The notes under the pieces: generated by a model
The model's database searches: none
What the model saw: only the letters and a program-made list of their open reading frames with translations
What the model was told of the DNA's origin: nothing
From: Zoogloeaceae bacterium
GTDB lineage: Bacteria; Pseudomonadota; Gammaproteobacteria; Burkholderiales; Rhodocyclaceae
Reading direction: 5' to 3'
Assembly: GCA_031259605.1 (NCBI GenBank)
Contig: JAIRLE010000200.1
Location: forward strand, 1 to 13,676
Length of the DNA: 13,676 nt
Part shown: positions 1 to 6,246 of the stretch, piece after piece
Layout of the letters: each line of letters opens with the position of its first letter
Position numbering within the stretch: the first letter of the stretch is position 1
Position numbers and translations under genes: made by a program

Positions 1-1
1 A

Positions 2-1021
2 CCGGAAAGCGAAAAAACAGCCGATGCGCGCGCCCATGGCCTGGTCTGGCACGCCTTGCCGCTGACGCGGAGCGGAACCAATCCTTTCACGGAGATGGCA
101 GCCCTTTGGGCATTGATTCGGCTGTTCCGGAGAATCCGGCCGGCTATCGTCCATCTGGTGACGGTAAAACCCGTCATTTACGGCGGCATTGCCGCGCGCC
201 TGACGCGCGTTCCTGCCGTGGTCGCGGCAGTGTCGGGTCTGGGTTTCGTCTTTTCCCATCGAGGCTTCAAGGCAAGCATGATCAGATTCCTGGTTGGTCG
301 GCTTTACCGCATGGCCTTGGGACATCCCGGGCTGCGCGTGATTTTCCAGAATCCGGATGACGCCCAATGTATCGCGCGCCTGGCCGCCTTGCCTGTGGAA
401 AGGACTTGCCTGATTCGCGGCGCGGGCGTGGATTTGGCGGAATATATCCTTACGCCCCTGCCGGAGGATGAATGCCCTTTGATTATCCTGCCCGCTCGTC
501 TCTTGAAATCGAAAGGCGTATTGGAATTTGTCGAGGCCGCGCGGCAATTGCTCGCCTCTGGCGTCAAGGCGCGTTTCGCCCTGGTGGGCGTTCCAGACGC
601 CGGAAATCCGGATAGCGTGACGGACGCGGCAATTGCCGCCTGGATAAAGGAAGGCAGCATCGAATATTGGGGCTATCGCGATGATATGCCAATAGTGTTA
701 TCCCGATCTTCCCTGGTGGTCTTGCCCTCCTTTTATGCGGAAGGTTTGCCCAAGGCACTGATTGAGGCGCAAGCCTGTGGTCGCGCGGTCGTGACCAGCG
801 ACTGGCCCGGCTGCCGCGACGCCATTGCCGCGAACGTCACGGGTCTGCTCGTGCCGCCGCGCGACGCCGCCGCCCTGGCGAAAGCCATTGGCGCACTGCT
901 GGACGACCGGGAACGCCTGCGGGCGATGGGCAAGGCGGCGCGCGCCCTGGCGGAAGAAGCCTTCGATGTCCGGCAGGTCGTCCGGAAACATCTGGAAATC
1001 TATCGCTCGCTGATTCCGTAA
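2..1021 (+). CDS. Family 4 glycosyltransferase (partial, N-terminus outside the window)
   Basis: Probable retaining GT4 (GT-B fold) enzyme that moves a sugar from a nucleotide donor to a lipid-linked or polysaccharide acceptor at the inner face of the inner membrane. The frame is open from base 2, and the residues before the TTG at 56 (ending LVWHALPL) read as continuous protein, so the gene starts upstream of the window; 339 residues are visible, and GT4 enzymes usually have 360-400. The N-terminal half holds the acceptor-side domain with HLVTVKPVIYGGIAAR. The C-terminal half shows the donor-site signature EGLPKALIE (an E-x7-E motif, near nt 739-765) followed by ACGRAVVTSDWPG. It is followed on the same strand by a sugar epimerase and a phosphoglycosyl transferase, which points to O-antigen, capsule or exopolysaccharide synthesis. 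Donor and acceptor cannot be read from the sequence. Confidence 0.88.
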   Translation, partial: PESEKTADARAHGLVWHALPLTRSGTNPFTEMAALWALIRLFRRIRPAIVHLVTVKPVIYGGIAARLTRVPAVVAAVSGLGFVFSHRGFKASMIRFLVGRLYRMALGHPGLRVIFQNPDDAQCIARLAALPVERTCLIRGAGVDLAEYILTPLPEDECPLIILPARLLKSKGVLEFVEAARQLLASGVKARFALVGVPDAGNPDSVTDAAIAAWIKEGSIEYWGYRDDMPIVLSRSSLVVLPSFYAEGLPKALIEAQACGRAVVTSDWPGCRDAIAANVTGLLVPPRDAAALAKAIGALLDDRERLRAMGKAARALAEEAFDVRQVVRKHLEIYRSLIP

Positions 1022-1140
1022 TCCACAATGGAAAAGGGCTTGTCTCGATCCGGCGCGAACAACTGGCGCCGGAATTTCGTCATCTGGGCGACGAGGATTT
1101 TTCGACAAGCGGAGCATTGGTCGTCGCCAGGAAACGCTGA
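1022..1140 (+). pseudogene. Possible C-terminal remnant of a lost gene
   Basis: Between the glycosyltransferase stop (1019-1021) and the epimerase ATG (1147), the frame of position 1024 reads as a protein-like tail: NGKGLVSIRREQL, then EFRHLGDEDFSTSG, then ALVVARKR, ending at TGA 1138-1140. No ATG, GTG or TTG start lies at its beginning, and the frame runs back into the glycosyltransferase out of frame. It may be the 3' end of a gene removed by recombination in the polysaccharide cluster. The family is not recognised. A second frame (ATG 1028 to TGA 1150, 40 codons) overlaps the epimerase start but has less protein-like composition. Confidence 0.25.
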
Positions 1141-1146
1141 TCTCCC

Positions 1147-2094
1147 ATGACTGCCAGGATTCTCGTGACCGGAGCCAACGGCTTCATCGGCAGGGCGGTG
1201 AGCGCCGCACTGGCGGCGAAGGGGCATGAGGTCGCGCGCGCGGTGCGTTCCCGCTCCGGCGGCGAAGGAGAGATGGCGGTGGGCGAGGTCGGCGCGGACA
1301 CCGATTGGCGGGAGGCGCTTGCAGGAAGCGAAGTCATCGTGCACCTTGCCGCGCGGGCGCATGTGATGCGTGAGACCGCCGCCGATCCGCTGGCCGAGTT
1401 TCGCCGGGTCAATGTCGAGGGGACGCTGAATCTCGCCCGCCAGGCATCCGCCCTGGGCGCGCGGCGTTTCGTGTTCGTCAGTTCGATCAAGGTGAATGGG
1501 GAATGCACGATCGGCAAATCCTTTTCCGGAACGGACGCCGCCGCGCCGGTCGACGCCTACGCCATTTCCAAGTGGGAGGCGGAGCAGGGCTTGCAGGCGA
1601 TTGCCCGCGAAACCGGCATGGATGTCGTGCGGATTCGTCCGCCGCTGGTGTATGGTCCCGGCGTGAAAGGCAATTTCGCCGCCCTGCTGAAATGGGCGCG
1701 CCGGAGCGTACCCCTGCCGCTGGGCGCGGTTCATAACCGGCGTTCTTTTCTCGCGCTGGAAAATCTGGCGGACTTCATCGCCCTGTGCGCGGACCTTTCC
1801 CGCTCGCCGGCGGCGGCGAACCGCCTTTTCCTGATTTCCGACGGCGAGGACGTATCGACGACGGAACTCCTGAAAAGGATCGCCCGGGCGTTTGGCAGGA
1901 ATCTCCCGCTCCTGCCCGTGCCGGAACATGTGTTGCGCCTTGCCGCCCGCTGTCTCGGCAAATCGGCCATCGCGGATCGCCTGCTGGATTCCCTCACGAT
2001 CGACAGCGGCGAGGCGCGGGCGCTGGGCTGGCGGCCTGTCATTTCCATGGACGAACAGTTGCGGAAAATGGCGCAGGCGGAACCATCGTCATGA
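1147..2094 (+). CDS. NAD-dependent sugar epimerase/dehydratase (extended SDR, WbpV-like)
   Basis: Predicted cytosolic nucleotide-sugar 4-epimerase or related oxidoreductase of the extended short-chain dehydrogenase family, 315 aa, a normal length. The Rossmann motif TGANGFIG has glycines at about residues 9, 12 and 15. Further along come HLAARAHVM, the strand FVFVSSIKVNGE (Ser112/113) and the catalytic pair in YAISK (Tyr138, Lys142). RIRPPLVYGPGVKGN and NRRSFLALENLADFI are typical of the substrate side. The SSIKVNGE block resembles the WbpV/UDP-GlcNAc 4-epimerase group of O-antigen clusters, from memory of the family. The start has no strong ribosome site, so it may depend on upstream translation. 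Its stop overlaps the next gene's ATG (ATGA, 2091-2094), so the two are probably co-translated. The exact sugar is inferred, not shown. Confidence 0.87.
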   Translation: MTARILVTGANGFIGRAVSAALAAKGHEVARAVRSRSGGEGEMAVGEVGADTDWREALAGSEVIVHLAARAHVMRETAADPLAEFRRVNVEGTLNLARQASALGARRFVFVSSIKVNGECTIGKSFSGTDAAAPVDAYAISKWEAEQGLQAIARETGMDVVRIRPPLVYGPGVKGNFAALLKWARRSVPLPLGAVHNRRSFLALENLADFIALCADLSRSPAAANRLFLISDGEDVSTTELLKRIARAFGRNLPLLPVPEHVLRLAARCLGKSAIADRLLDSLTIDSGEARALGWRPVISMDEQLRKMAQAEPSS

Positions 2095-2654
2095 CGCGCT
2101 TCCTCGATGTCCTGTTGTCGCTCCTTGGCCTGTCGCTGGGCGCGCCGTTGTTGTTGGCGCTGTTCGCGCTCGGTCTCCTGGATACGGGGTCTCCCCTGTT
2201 TTTCCAGACGCGGGTAGGGCGGAACCAGCGTTTGTTTACGCTCGTCAAGTTTCGCACCATGAGGCCGGATGCGGCGCACGTGGCGACACATCTGGCCGAC
2301 GCGTCCGCGATCACGCGCTGGGGCGCTTTCTTGCGGCGCGTGAAATTCGACGAATTGCCGCAGCTATGGAACGTATTGAAAGGAGAAATGAGCCTGGCGG
2401 GACCGCGCCCCTGTCTGCCCACGCAGACGGAATTGATCGCCGAACGCGCGCGGCGCGGCGTTTTTTCCGCGCGGCCAGGCGTCACGGGACTGGCGCAGGT
2501 GCAAGGCATCGACATGTCCGATCCCGCCCGCCTGGCGGAAGTCGACGCGCAAATGCTCCAGGAACTGTCGGTCGGAACCTATTTCCGATACATCTTCCTG
2601 ACGGCGCTGGGACGCGGGACAGGCGATCGCGTCCGGAGGAAAAAGCCCGATTGA
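2091..2654 (+). CDS. Undecaprenyl-phosphate phosphoglycosyl transferase (bacterial sugar transferase, PglC-like)
   Basis: Predicted initiating enzyme of glycan assembly: it transfers a sugar-1-phosphate from a UDP-sugar to undecaprenyl phosphate at the inner membrane. At 187 aa it is the minimal monotopic form, as in PglC, without the extra membrane domain of WcaJ/WbaP. Residues 5-30 are a hydrophobic re-entrant helix broken by Pro19. Next come SPLFFQTRVGRNQ and the signature KFRTM (53-57). The catalytic Asp-Glu pair is in FDELPQLWNVLKGEMSLAGP (Asp87, Glu88), followed by the PRP motif (105-107). The C-terminus is basic (RVRRKKPD). The ATG is fixed by the ATGA overlap with the epimerase. Such epimerase/transferase pairs commonly supply and load the first sugar of an O-antigen or protein glycan. 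The sugar loaded is unknown. Confidence 0.92.
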   Translation: MTRFLDVLLSLLGLSLGAPLLLALFALGLLDTGSPLFFQTRVGRNQRLFTLVKFRTMRPDAAHVATHLADASAITRWGAFLRRVKFDELPQLWNVLKGEMSLAGPRPCLPTQTELIAERARRGVFSARPGVTGLAQVQGIDMSDPARLAEVDAQMLQELSVGTYFRYIFLTALGRGTGDRVRRKKPD

Positions 2655-2662
2655 TTTCCTTC

Positions 2663-2687
2663 ATCGTAAAACCAACTCCGGTTTGAA
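2663..2687 (+). repeat. Dispersed repeat, copy 1, left block
   Basis: These 25 bases are identical to 8253-8277 and in the same orientation. The block starts ATCGTAAAACCAAC and ends CGGTTTGAA. It contains the small inverted repeat AAACC/GGTTT around AACTCC. It begins 8 bp after the sugar-transferase stop. Degenerate relatives occur at 5941-5954 and 12586-12601. Confidence 0.75.
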
Positions 2688-2712
2688 ACCTCGCCCGTAA
2701 GAAAGACGCGAA

Positions 2713-2747
2713 GGTCGAGACCCCGGAACGAGGCCGGGGTTTCGACC
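2713..2747. terminator. Strong hairpin in the convergent junction, possible minus-strand terminator
   Basis: Arms 2713-2726 (GGTCGAGACCCCGG) and 2734-2747 (CCGGGGTTTCGACC) form a 14-bp stem with one G-U pair and a 7-nt loop. No U-run follows on the plus strand. On the minus strand the hairpin is followed by TTCGCGTCTTTCTTAC, which is only moderately T-rich, so it may stop read-through from the minus operon ending at 2789. It lies in the segment present only in copy 1 of the dispersed repeat, so it could instead be a repetitive-element hairpin. A weaker stem (AGGGG/CCCCT, 2761-2777) follows. Confidence 0.5.
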
Positions 2748-2788
2748 GCAGCCATTCTCGAGGGGAGAGAACCCCCTTCCCAATGGAG

Positions 2789-3823
2789 TCAGACCGACAG
2801 CCCTGAAGGGCTGTCGCTGATTTTTGCCAACCATCCCTCTTTTCTATACCACTGCACAGTGCGGGCGATGCCTTCCTCCAGCGGCGTCGGCGCGGAAAAT
2901 CCCAGTTCGCGCGCGGCCTTGCCGGTCGAATAGGCGATGCTGTCGTAGAACATGTTCACCCGGCTGCGCGTCAGCAGGGGCGGGGTCTTGCGCCGCGCCA
3001 GGGTCGCCAGCAATTCGCACGCGAAAGCCAGCGGATAGACCAGCGCCTTGGGCAGGTTGGGCGGCTTTTTCAGACCGGCTTCGGCGCACAGGAGGCGAAA
3101 GATGGCGTCCATGCGCACGGGTTTGGGGTTGCCGATCAGGTATTCGCGGATGCCCGTCAGTTTTCCCGCGAGCATGGCGCGATAGACGAGATGATAGGCG
3201 GCGGCCAGATCGCCCGCGTAGATGACGTGAAAGAGATTGTCCGGGGAACCCATGCCCGCCGGAATGCCGTCCTGCACCGCTTTCAGGTATTCGTAGAAGC
3301 CGGAGGAGCATTCCCGTTCGCCATAGACCCAGACCGGGTGCAGCACGGTGAGCGACATGGCGTGCGTCCTGGCGAAGGCGATGGCTTTTTCCACGGCTTC
3401 GCGTTTGCTGTCGCGGTAATGATTCATCGCCGAGGGAAAAATCCGGTCGAGGAAATAGGGGTAGTGACTGTTCTTTGGGCTTTGTTCGTCCTTGACCGTC
3501 GGCTGGTGTTCTTCCCCGAACACGGAACAGGAACCCGTCAGGATGACGTGTCGCACGCCGTTTTCCCGGCAGGCGGCAAGCACATTTTCCGTTCCGCGCA
3601 CGTTGATTTCAAGGAACCGCTGGCGGCTTCCCCAGTCCTTCACCAGCGCGGCATTGTGGATGACGACGTCCGCGCCGTGCAAGGCGGCGCAAAGCGCGGG
3701 CAGGTCGCCGATATCGAGCGCGCGGCTGTCCGGGTGACGGATATCCACGCCCTTTTCCTTGAACAGGGCGGTGATGTGGCTGCCGATGAAGCCGTTGCCG
3801 CCGGTGATGACGACATGGCTCAC
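2789..3823 (-). CDS. NAD(P)-dependent epimerase/dehydratase, 3beta-HSD/OleD-like extended SDR
   Basis: Predicted cytosolic oxidoreductase of the extended SDR family, 344 aa. It has TGGNGFIG (glycines 8, 11, 14), DIGDLPAL for the cofactor side, VIHNAALVKDWG, a Ser/Thr strand LTGSCSVFGE and the catalytic pair in YRDSK (Tyr136, Lys140). The C-terminal half (NLFHVIYAGDLAAAY, and PTPLEEGIARTVQWYR near 312-327) resembles the 3beta-hydroxysteroid dehydrogenase/OleD/HpnA side of the family rather than sugar epimerases, so reduction of a beta-keto or similar lipid intermediate is plausible (inference). The start is GTG at 3823, because the GxxGxxG fold begins there and it overlaps the ketosynthase stop as GTGA; in-frame extension upstream runs antiparallel through the ketosynthase codons and is spurious. 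The last ten residues (ISDSPSGLSV) are encoded by the terminator/repeat block and look acquired. Confidence 0.85.
   Translation of the reverse strand: MSHVVITGGNGFIGSHITALFKEKGVDIRHPDSRALDIGDLPALCAALHGADVVIHNAALVKDWGSRQRFLEINVRGTENVLAACRENGVRHVILTGSCSVFGEEHQPTVKDEQSPKNSHYPYFLDRIFPSAMNHYRDSKREAVEKAIAFARTHAMSLTVLHPVWVYGERECSSGFYEYLKAVQDGIPAGMGSPDNLFHVIYAGDLAAAYHLVYRAMLAGKLTGIREYLIGNPKPVRMDAIFRLLCAEAGLKKPPNLPKALVYPLAFACELLATLARRKTPPLLTRSRVNMFYDSIAYSTGKAARELGFSAPTPLEEGIARTVQWYRKEGWLAKISDSPSGLSV
2795..2826 (+). terminator. Rho-independent terminator of the polysaccharide operon, inside the 3' end of the opposing CDS
   Basis: CGACAGCCC (2795-2803), loop TGAA and GGGCTGTCG (2808-2816) form a perfect 9-bp GC-rich stem, followed by CTGATTTTTG. 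This is a classical intrinsic terminator for plus-strand transcription coming from 2654. It overlaps the last codons of the minus-strand SDR gene and coincides with the right block of the dispersed repeat. Confidence 0.7.
2802..2823 (+). repeat. Dispersed repeat, copy 1, right block
   Basis: These 22 bases match 8285-8306 at 21 positions (CCTGAAGGGCTG, then T or C, then CGCTGATTT), in the same orientation and order relative to the left block. Here the two blocks are separated by 114 bp; in copy 2 they are separated by 7 bp. The extra segment carries the 14-bp hairpin. Confidence 0.65.
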
Positions 3824-5004
3824 GCGCGGTGCCTTTTCAGGAGGAGGAGCGCGTTGTGGCCGCCAAAGCCGTAGGAGGCCGAGAGCGCGTGCTCGATGGC
3901 AATGTCGGCGGAATCCTGCGGGCAGCAGATGCCCTCCATCACCGCGTCGGTCAGGTTGCCATGCGCCTGTCCGTGATGGATGGAAAGCGCGGTCGCCGCC
4001 GCTTCCAGCGCGCCGGAAGCGCCCAGGCTGTGGCCGATGATGCCTTTCGTGGCGCTGATGTAGGGCTGGCGTTCGCCGCGTTCGTCCCATATCCGGCGAA
4101 TGATGTCCCGCTCCACGCGGTCGCTTTGTTCGGTGCCGGTGCCGTGGGCGTTGAAATAGTCGATGCGGATGCCCCTGGCGATGCGAAACATCGCCAGCAA
4201 GGGCGTCAAATCCTCCGGCAGCGCCACGATGTTGCCGCCGCTCGCGGTGCAGGCGGCATAGTCGAGGATTTCCGCGTAGATGCGCGCGCCGCGCCGCAAG
4301 GCGCGCTCACGCTCTTCGAGAATCAGGGCGCAGCCCGCGCCCATGTTGAAGAGAAAACCGCTGCGCTTTTGGGAGAACGGGCGCGGCAGGCCATCGGCGG
4401 CCTGCGTCAACACCTGGAGCGCGTCGAACCCGCGCATCATCGCGCCGCAAGGGTCGAGCAGGCATTCCACGCCGCCCGACAAGACGAGATCGACCTGCCC
4501 GTCCCGAATCCGGCGAAAGGCTTCGCCCACCGCCACCGTGCCGGAAGCGCAGGCCGCGTTGACGGTGAATCCTTCCCGGTCGGCGCCATGCCGGGTGCCA
4601 ATCCAGGCGACAGGAGAATTGGGCATGGAAAGCGGAATGACCAGGCGATTGAAACGTCCCGTGCCATGCGCGTGCGCGACGTAGGAAGGCAGCGCGGCAT
4701 TGAGTCCGCCCATGCCCACGCCCAGCACCATGCCGCCGCCGCGCAAGTCTTCCAGCCCCGCGTCGTCCAGAGCCAGCGCGGCGCATTCCAGCGCGATCTG
4801 GAGAAAGACATCGAGATGCCGGTCTGGCTCCGGGAATGCGGGCGCGGGGACGAAAAAGCGGCTCTTGAAACGGTAATGCCGCTCGTATTCGGGCGGGATG
4901 GGCGCGAGCAAGGTCTCTTTTTCGAGCAGCGCCCGGAAAAAATCCGCCGCGCCGCGCCAGCCCGCGCCAAGCGGGCCGATGCCGGTGATTACAACCCTGC
5001 GCAT
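3820..5004 (-). CDS. Beta-ketoacyl-ACP synthase (FabF/KAS II-like)
   Basis: Predicted condensing enzyme of the thiolase superfamily: it joins an acyl chain to a malonyl unit on acyl carrier protein in the cytosol. At 394 aa it is slightly shorter than housekeeping FabF (about 410). All catalytic residues are visible: Cys152 in NAACASGT, His287 in NAHGTGT and His325 in GIIGHSLGAS, with Lys320 just before. It also has GVGMGGLNAA, MPNSPVAWIG and SYGFGGHNA near the C-terminus. It is therefore a condensing enzyme, not a chain-length factor lacking the Cys. The N-terminal part (RFKSRFFVPAPAF) diverges from housekeeping FabF. It sits between a ThiL-like gene (16-bp overlap at its start) and an SDR (GTGA overlap at its end), with no ACP nearby, so it probably serves a dedicated secondary pathway using an ACP encoded elsewhere. 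The ATG at 5004 is preceded by GAGGAG. Confidence 0.92.
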   Translation of the reverse strand: MRRVVITGIGPLGAGWRGAADFFRALLEKETLLAPIPPEYERHYRFKSRFFVPAPAFPEPDRHLDVFLQIALECAALALDDAGLEDLRGGGMVLGVGMGGLNAALPSYVAHAHGTGRFNRLVIPLSMPNSPVAWIGTRHGADREGFTVNAACASGTVAVGEAFRRIRDGQVDLVLSGGVECLLDPCGAMMRGFDALQVLTQAADGLPRPFSQKRSGFLFNMGAGCALILEERERALRRGARIYAEILDYAACTASGGNIVALPEDLTPLLAMFRIARGIRIDYFNAHGTGTEQSDRVERDIIRRIWDERGERQPYISATKGIIGHSLGASGALEAAATALSIHHGQAHGNLTDAVMEGICCPQDSADIAIEHALSASYGFGGHNALLLLKRHRA

Positions 5005-5942
5005 AGCCGCTGCATCTCCTCGAGATAGGATTGCATATCGGTATGCGCGCGAGCGCGGGCGGAAAAGCCTTCCACATGCTTGCCGTCGAAAGTTCGCCCG
5101 CTTTCGGTGATACGGCCAATCCTGTGGTAGGGGAGTTCGGCGGGCGAGGTAAAGAGCAGTTCATATTCGCCGCATTCGCAAAAAGCCAGCATGGAGAGCG
5201 GCAGGGACAGATGCCGCGCGAGTTTTTCCGCCGCCGGCAGGTAGGGGATGGCCTCCAGCGCAAAACCGCAATCGCTCATGCGGGCAAGCGCGCAGGCGGC
5301 GTTGAAAAGGCCGTCGCTGGTGTCGATGCAGCTCGTCGCATGCGCCATGATGTCGGGGAGCGCCGCGATGGGTAATGTAAAACCAGGCGCGGAAAAAGGG
5401 ACTTCCGGAAGATCGTGGAGCGAGAGCGCCGCTTGGAGATTTCCCGCTCCGACGGGGCCGGTGATGTAAAGATGCTCGCCCGCCTTCGCGCCGCTGCGCA
5501 GGACGGGTTTTTCCGCGCTGCCGATGACCGACGCCGTGCAGCGCCAATCCCGCGCCCGCCCGAAATCGCCGCCGATGAAATACGCGCCCGCCAAGACGAG
5601 TATTTCCGCGATGCCTTCATAAAAGCGGGTCAGATAGGCTTCGTTGAAACGCGCGTCGATGGAGAGGCTGTGCGCGTAATAGAGCGGCCGCCCGCCGGAA
5701 GCGAGAATGTCGCTCAAGGCGGCGCAGGCGATATTGCGCCCCAGCGCGCGGGCGTCTTGCATCCAAAAACAATCCTCGGCGGAAAATTCATCCGTGGAAA
5801 AAAGCAGATGCGCGTGATTCAGGCGGGAGAGCGCGAGGATTTCCGCGTCGGCCTCGAAAACCCGATTCACCTGCTCCGGCGCGCGCGGCATCCGGCGGCA
5901 AAGACGCTCGATCATCGCTTCTTCTTCTATGATGGCATGCAT
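4989..5942 (-). CDS. ThiL/PurM-like (AIR synthase-related) protein, probably not a true thiamine-phosphate kinase
   Basis: 317 aa, the length and layout of ThiL: an AIRS N-terminal ATP-binding domain followed by an AIRS C-terminal domain. Recognisable ThiL landmarks are ALSDILASGG (76-84), IGGDFGRA (123-130), SGAKAGEHLYITGPVGAGN (150-168), CIDTSDGLF (205-213) and CGEYELLFT (257-265). Key differences: the metal-binding GDDAA of ThiL is replaced by EADAEI near 30-35, the threonine of GGDT is missing, and GGEDYEL is shortened to CGEYEL. Several Cys residues lie in the C-terminal half. With this degeneration and a ketosynthase and SDR directly downstream, it is likelier to phosphorylate or bind a different substrate than thiamine phosphate (inference). 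It heads the operon. The start is ATG 5942 or ATG 5915; the latter directly follows GAAGAAGAAG and may be the true one. Confidence 0.8.
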   Translation of the reverse strand: MHAIIEEEAMIERLCRRMPRAPEQVNRVFEADAEILALSRLNHAHLLFSTDEFSAEDCFWMQDARALGRNIACAALSDILASGGRPLYYAHSLSIDARFNEAYLTRFYEGIAEILVLAGAYFIGGDFGRARDWRCTASVIGSAEKPVLRSGAKAGEHLYITGPVGAGNLQAALSLHDLPEVPFSAPGFTLPIAALPDIMAHATSCIDTSDGLFNAACALARMSDCGFALEAIPYLPAAEKLARHLSLPLSMLAFCECGEYELLFTSPAELPYHRIGRITESGRTFDGKHVEGFSARARAHTDMQSYLEEMQRLCAGL

Positions 5943-5954
5943 CGTGAAACCAAC
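5941..5954 (+). repeat. Degenerate relative of the dispersed repeat
   Basis: ATCGTGAAACCAAC matches the first 14 bases of the 25-bp block at 13 positions. It overlaps the first codon of the ThiL-like gene. It could be chance, but its placement at a gene edge and its shared orientation fit the other copies. Confidence 0.3.
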
Positions 5955-6064
5955 GCGAAAGCCATGACCTCAGGGGCGCGACAAGACGTTTCATACATGG
6001 CGCGAGATTTCATGATTGCATCAAAGCGGCAGAGGAGCGGATCTTGGCGTGAACGTTCAGGGGC

Positions 6065-6094
6065 AGGACAAAAGCGCAGCTTCCGGCTTGTCCT
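6065..6094 (-). promoter_or_regulatory. Hairpin at the start of the ThiL-like operon leader
   Basis: AGGACAA (6065-6071) and TTGTCCT (6088-6094) form a 7-bp stem, extendable by GC/GC across a bulge. Transcripts from the promoter at 6107-6135 would carry it within the first few bases of a leader of about 157 nt. On the plus strand the stem is followed by TTTTGG, so a weak terminator facing rightward is an alternative. No known riboswitch is recognised. Confidence 0.35.
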
Positions 6095-6106
6095 TTTGGA
6101 TGCGCA

Positions 6107-6135
6107 ATATTAGGTGATGGCTTGTGCCAAGGCAA
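6107..6135 (-). promoter_or_regulatory. Sigma-70-type promoter for the ThiL-like/ketosynthase/SDR operon
   Basis: On the minus strand, TTGCCT (6135-6130) and TAATAT (6112-6107) are separated by 17 bp. This is a good match to -35/-10 elements and is the best candidate found in the 304-bp gap 5943-6246. It predicts a start near 6100 and an untranslated leader of about 157 nt. That gap contains no convincing gene: it holds this promoter, the leader hairpin and the upstream operon's terminator. Confidence 0.5.
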
Positions 6136-6181
6136 GAAGGATTGAAATCGCGCGCCGCGAATTGGAGAGGAACAGCACGGG

Positions 6182-6210
6182 AAAAGCGCGCGGAGGGTTG
6201 CGCCCGCGCG
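6182..6210 (-). terminator. Intrinsic terminator of the Bug/GrdB-like operon
   Basis: CGCGCGG (6187-6193) and CCGCGCG (6204-6210) can pair, with an alternative 8-bp stem using GGG/CCC. On the minus strand the stem is followed by CTTTTCCC. It sits 37 bp past the stop codon of the GrdB-like gene and upstream of the next promoter, the expected place for a terminator. Confidence 0.5.
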
Positions 6211-6246
6211 AACAAGACCCCACGCCCAGGCCGCGGCGCATCCCTG

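Noticed and set aside
3824..4090. N-terminal extension of the SDR gene upstream of GTG 3823
   Set aside because: The Rossmann motif begins right after the GTG, and the extension is the ketosynthase sequence read in another frame.
3829..5028. 399-codon open frame on the plus strand opposite the ketosynthase
   Set aside because: The ketosynthase has all catalytic motifs; the opposite frame is a GC-bias shadow.
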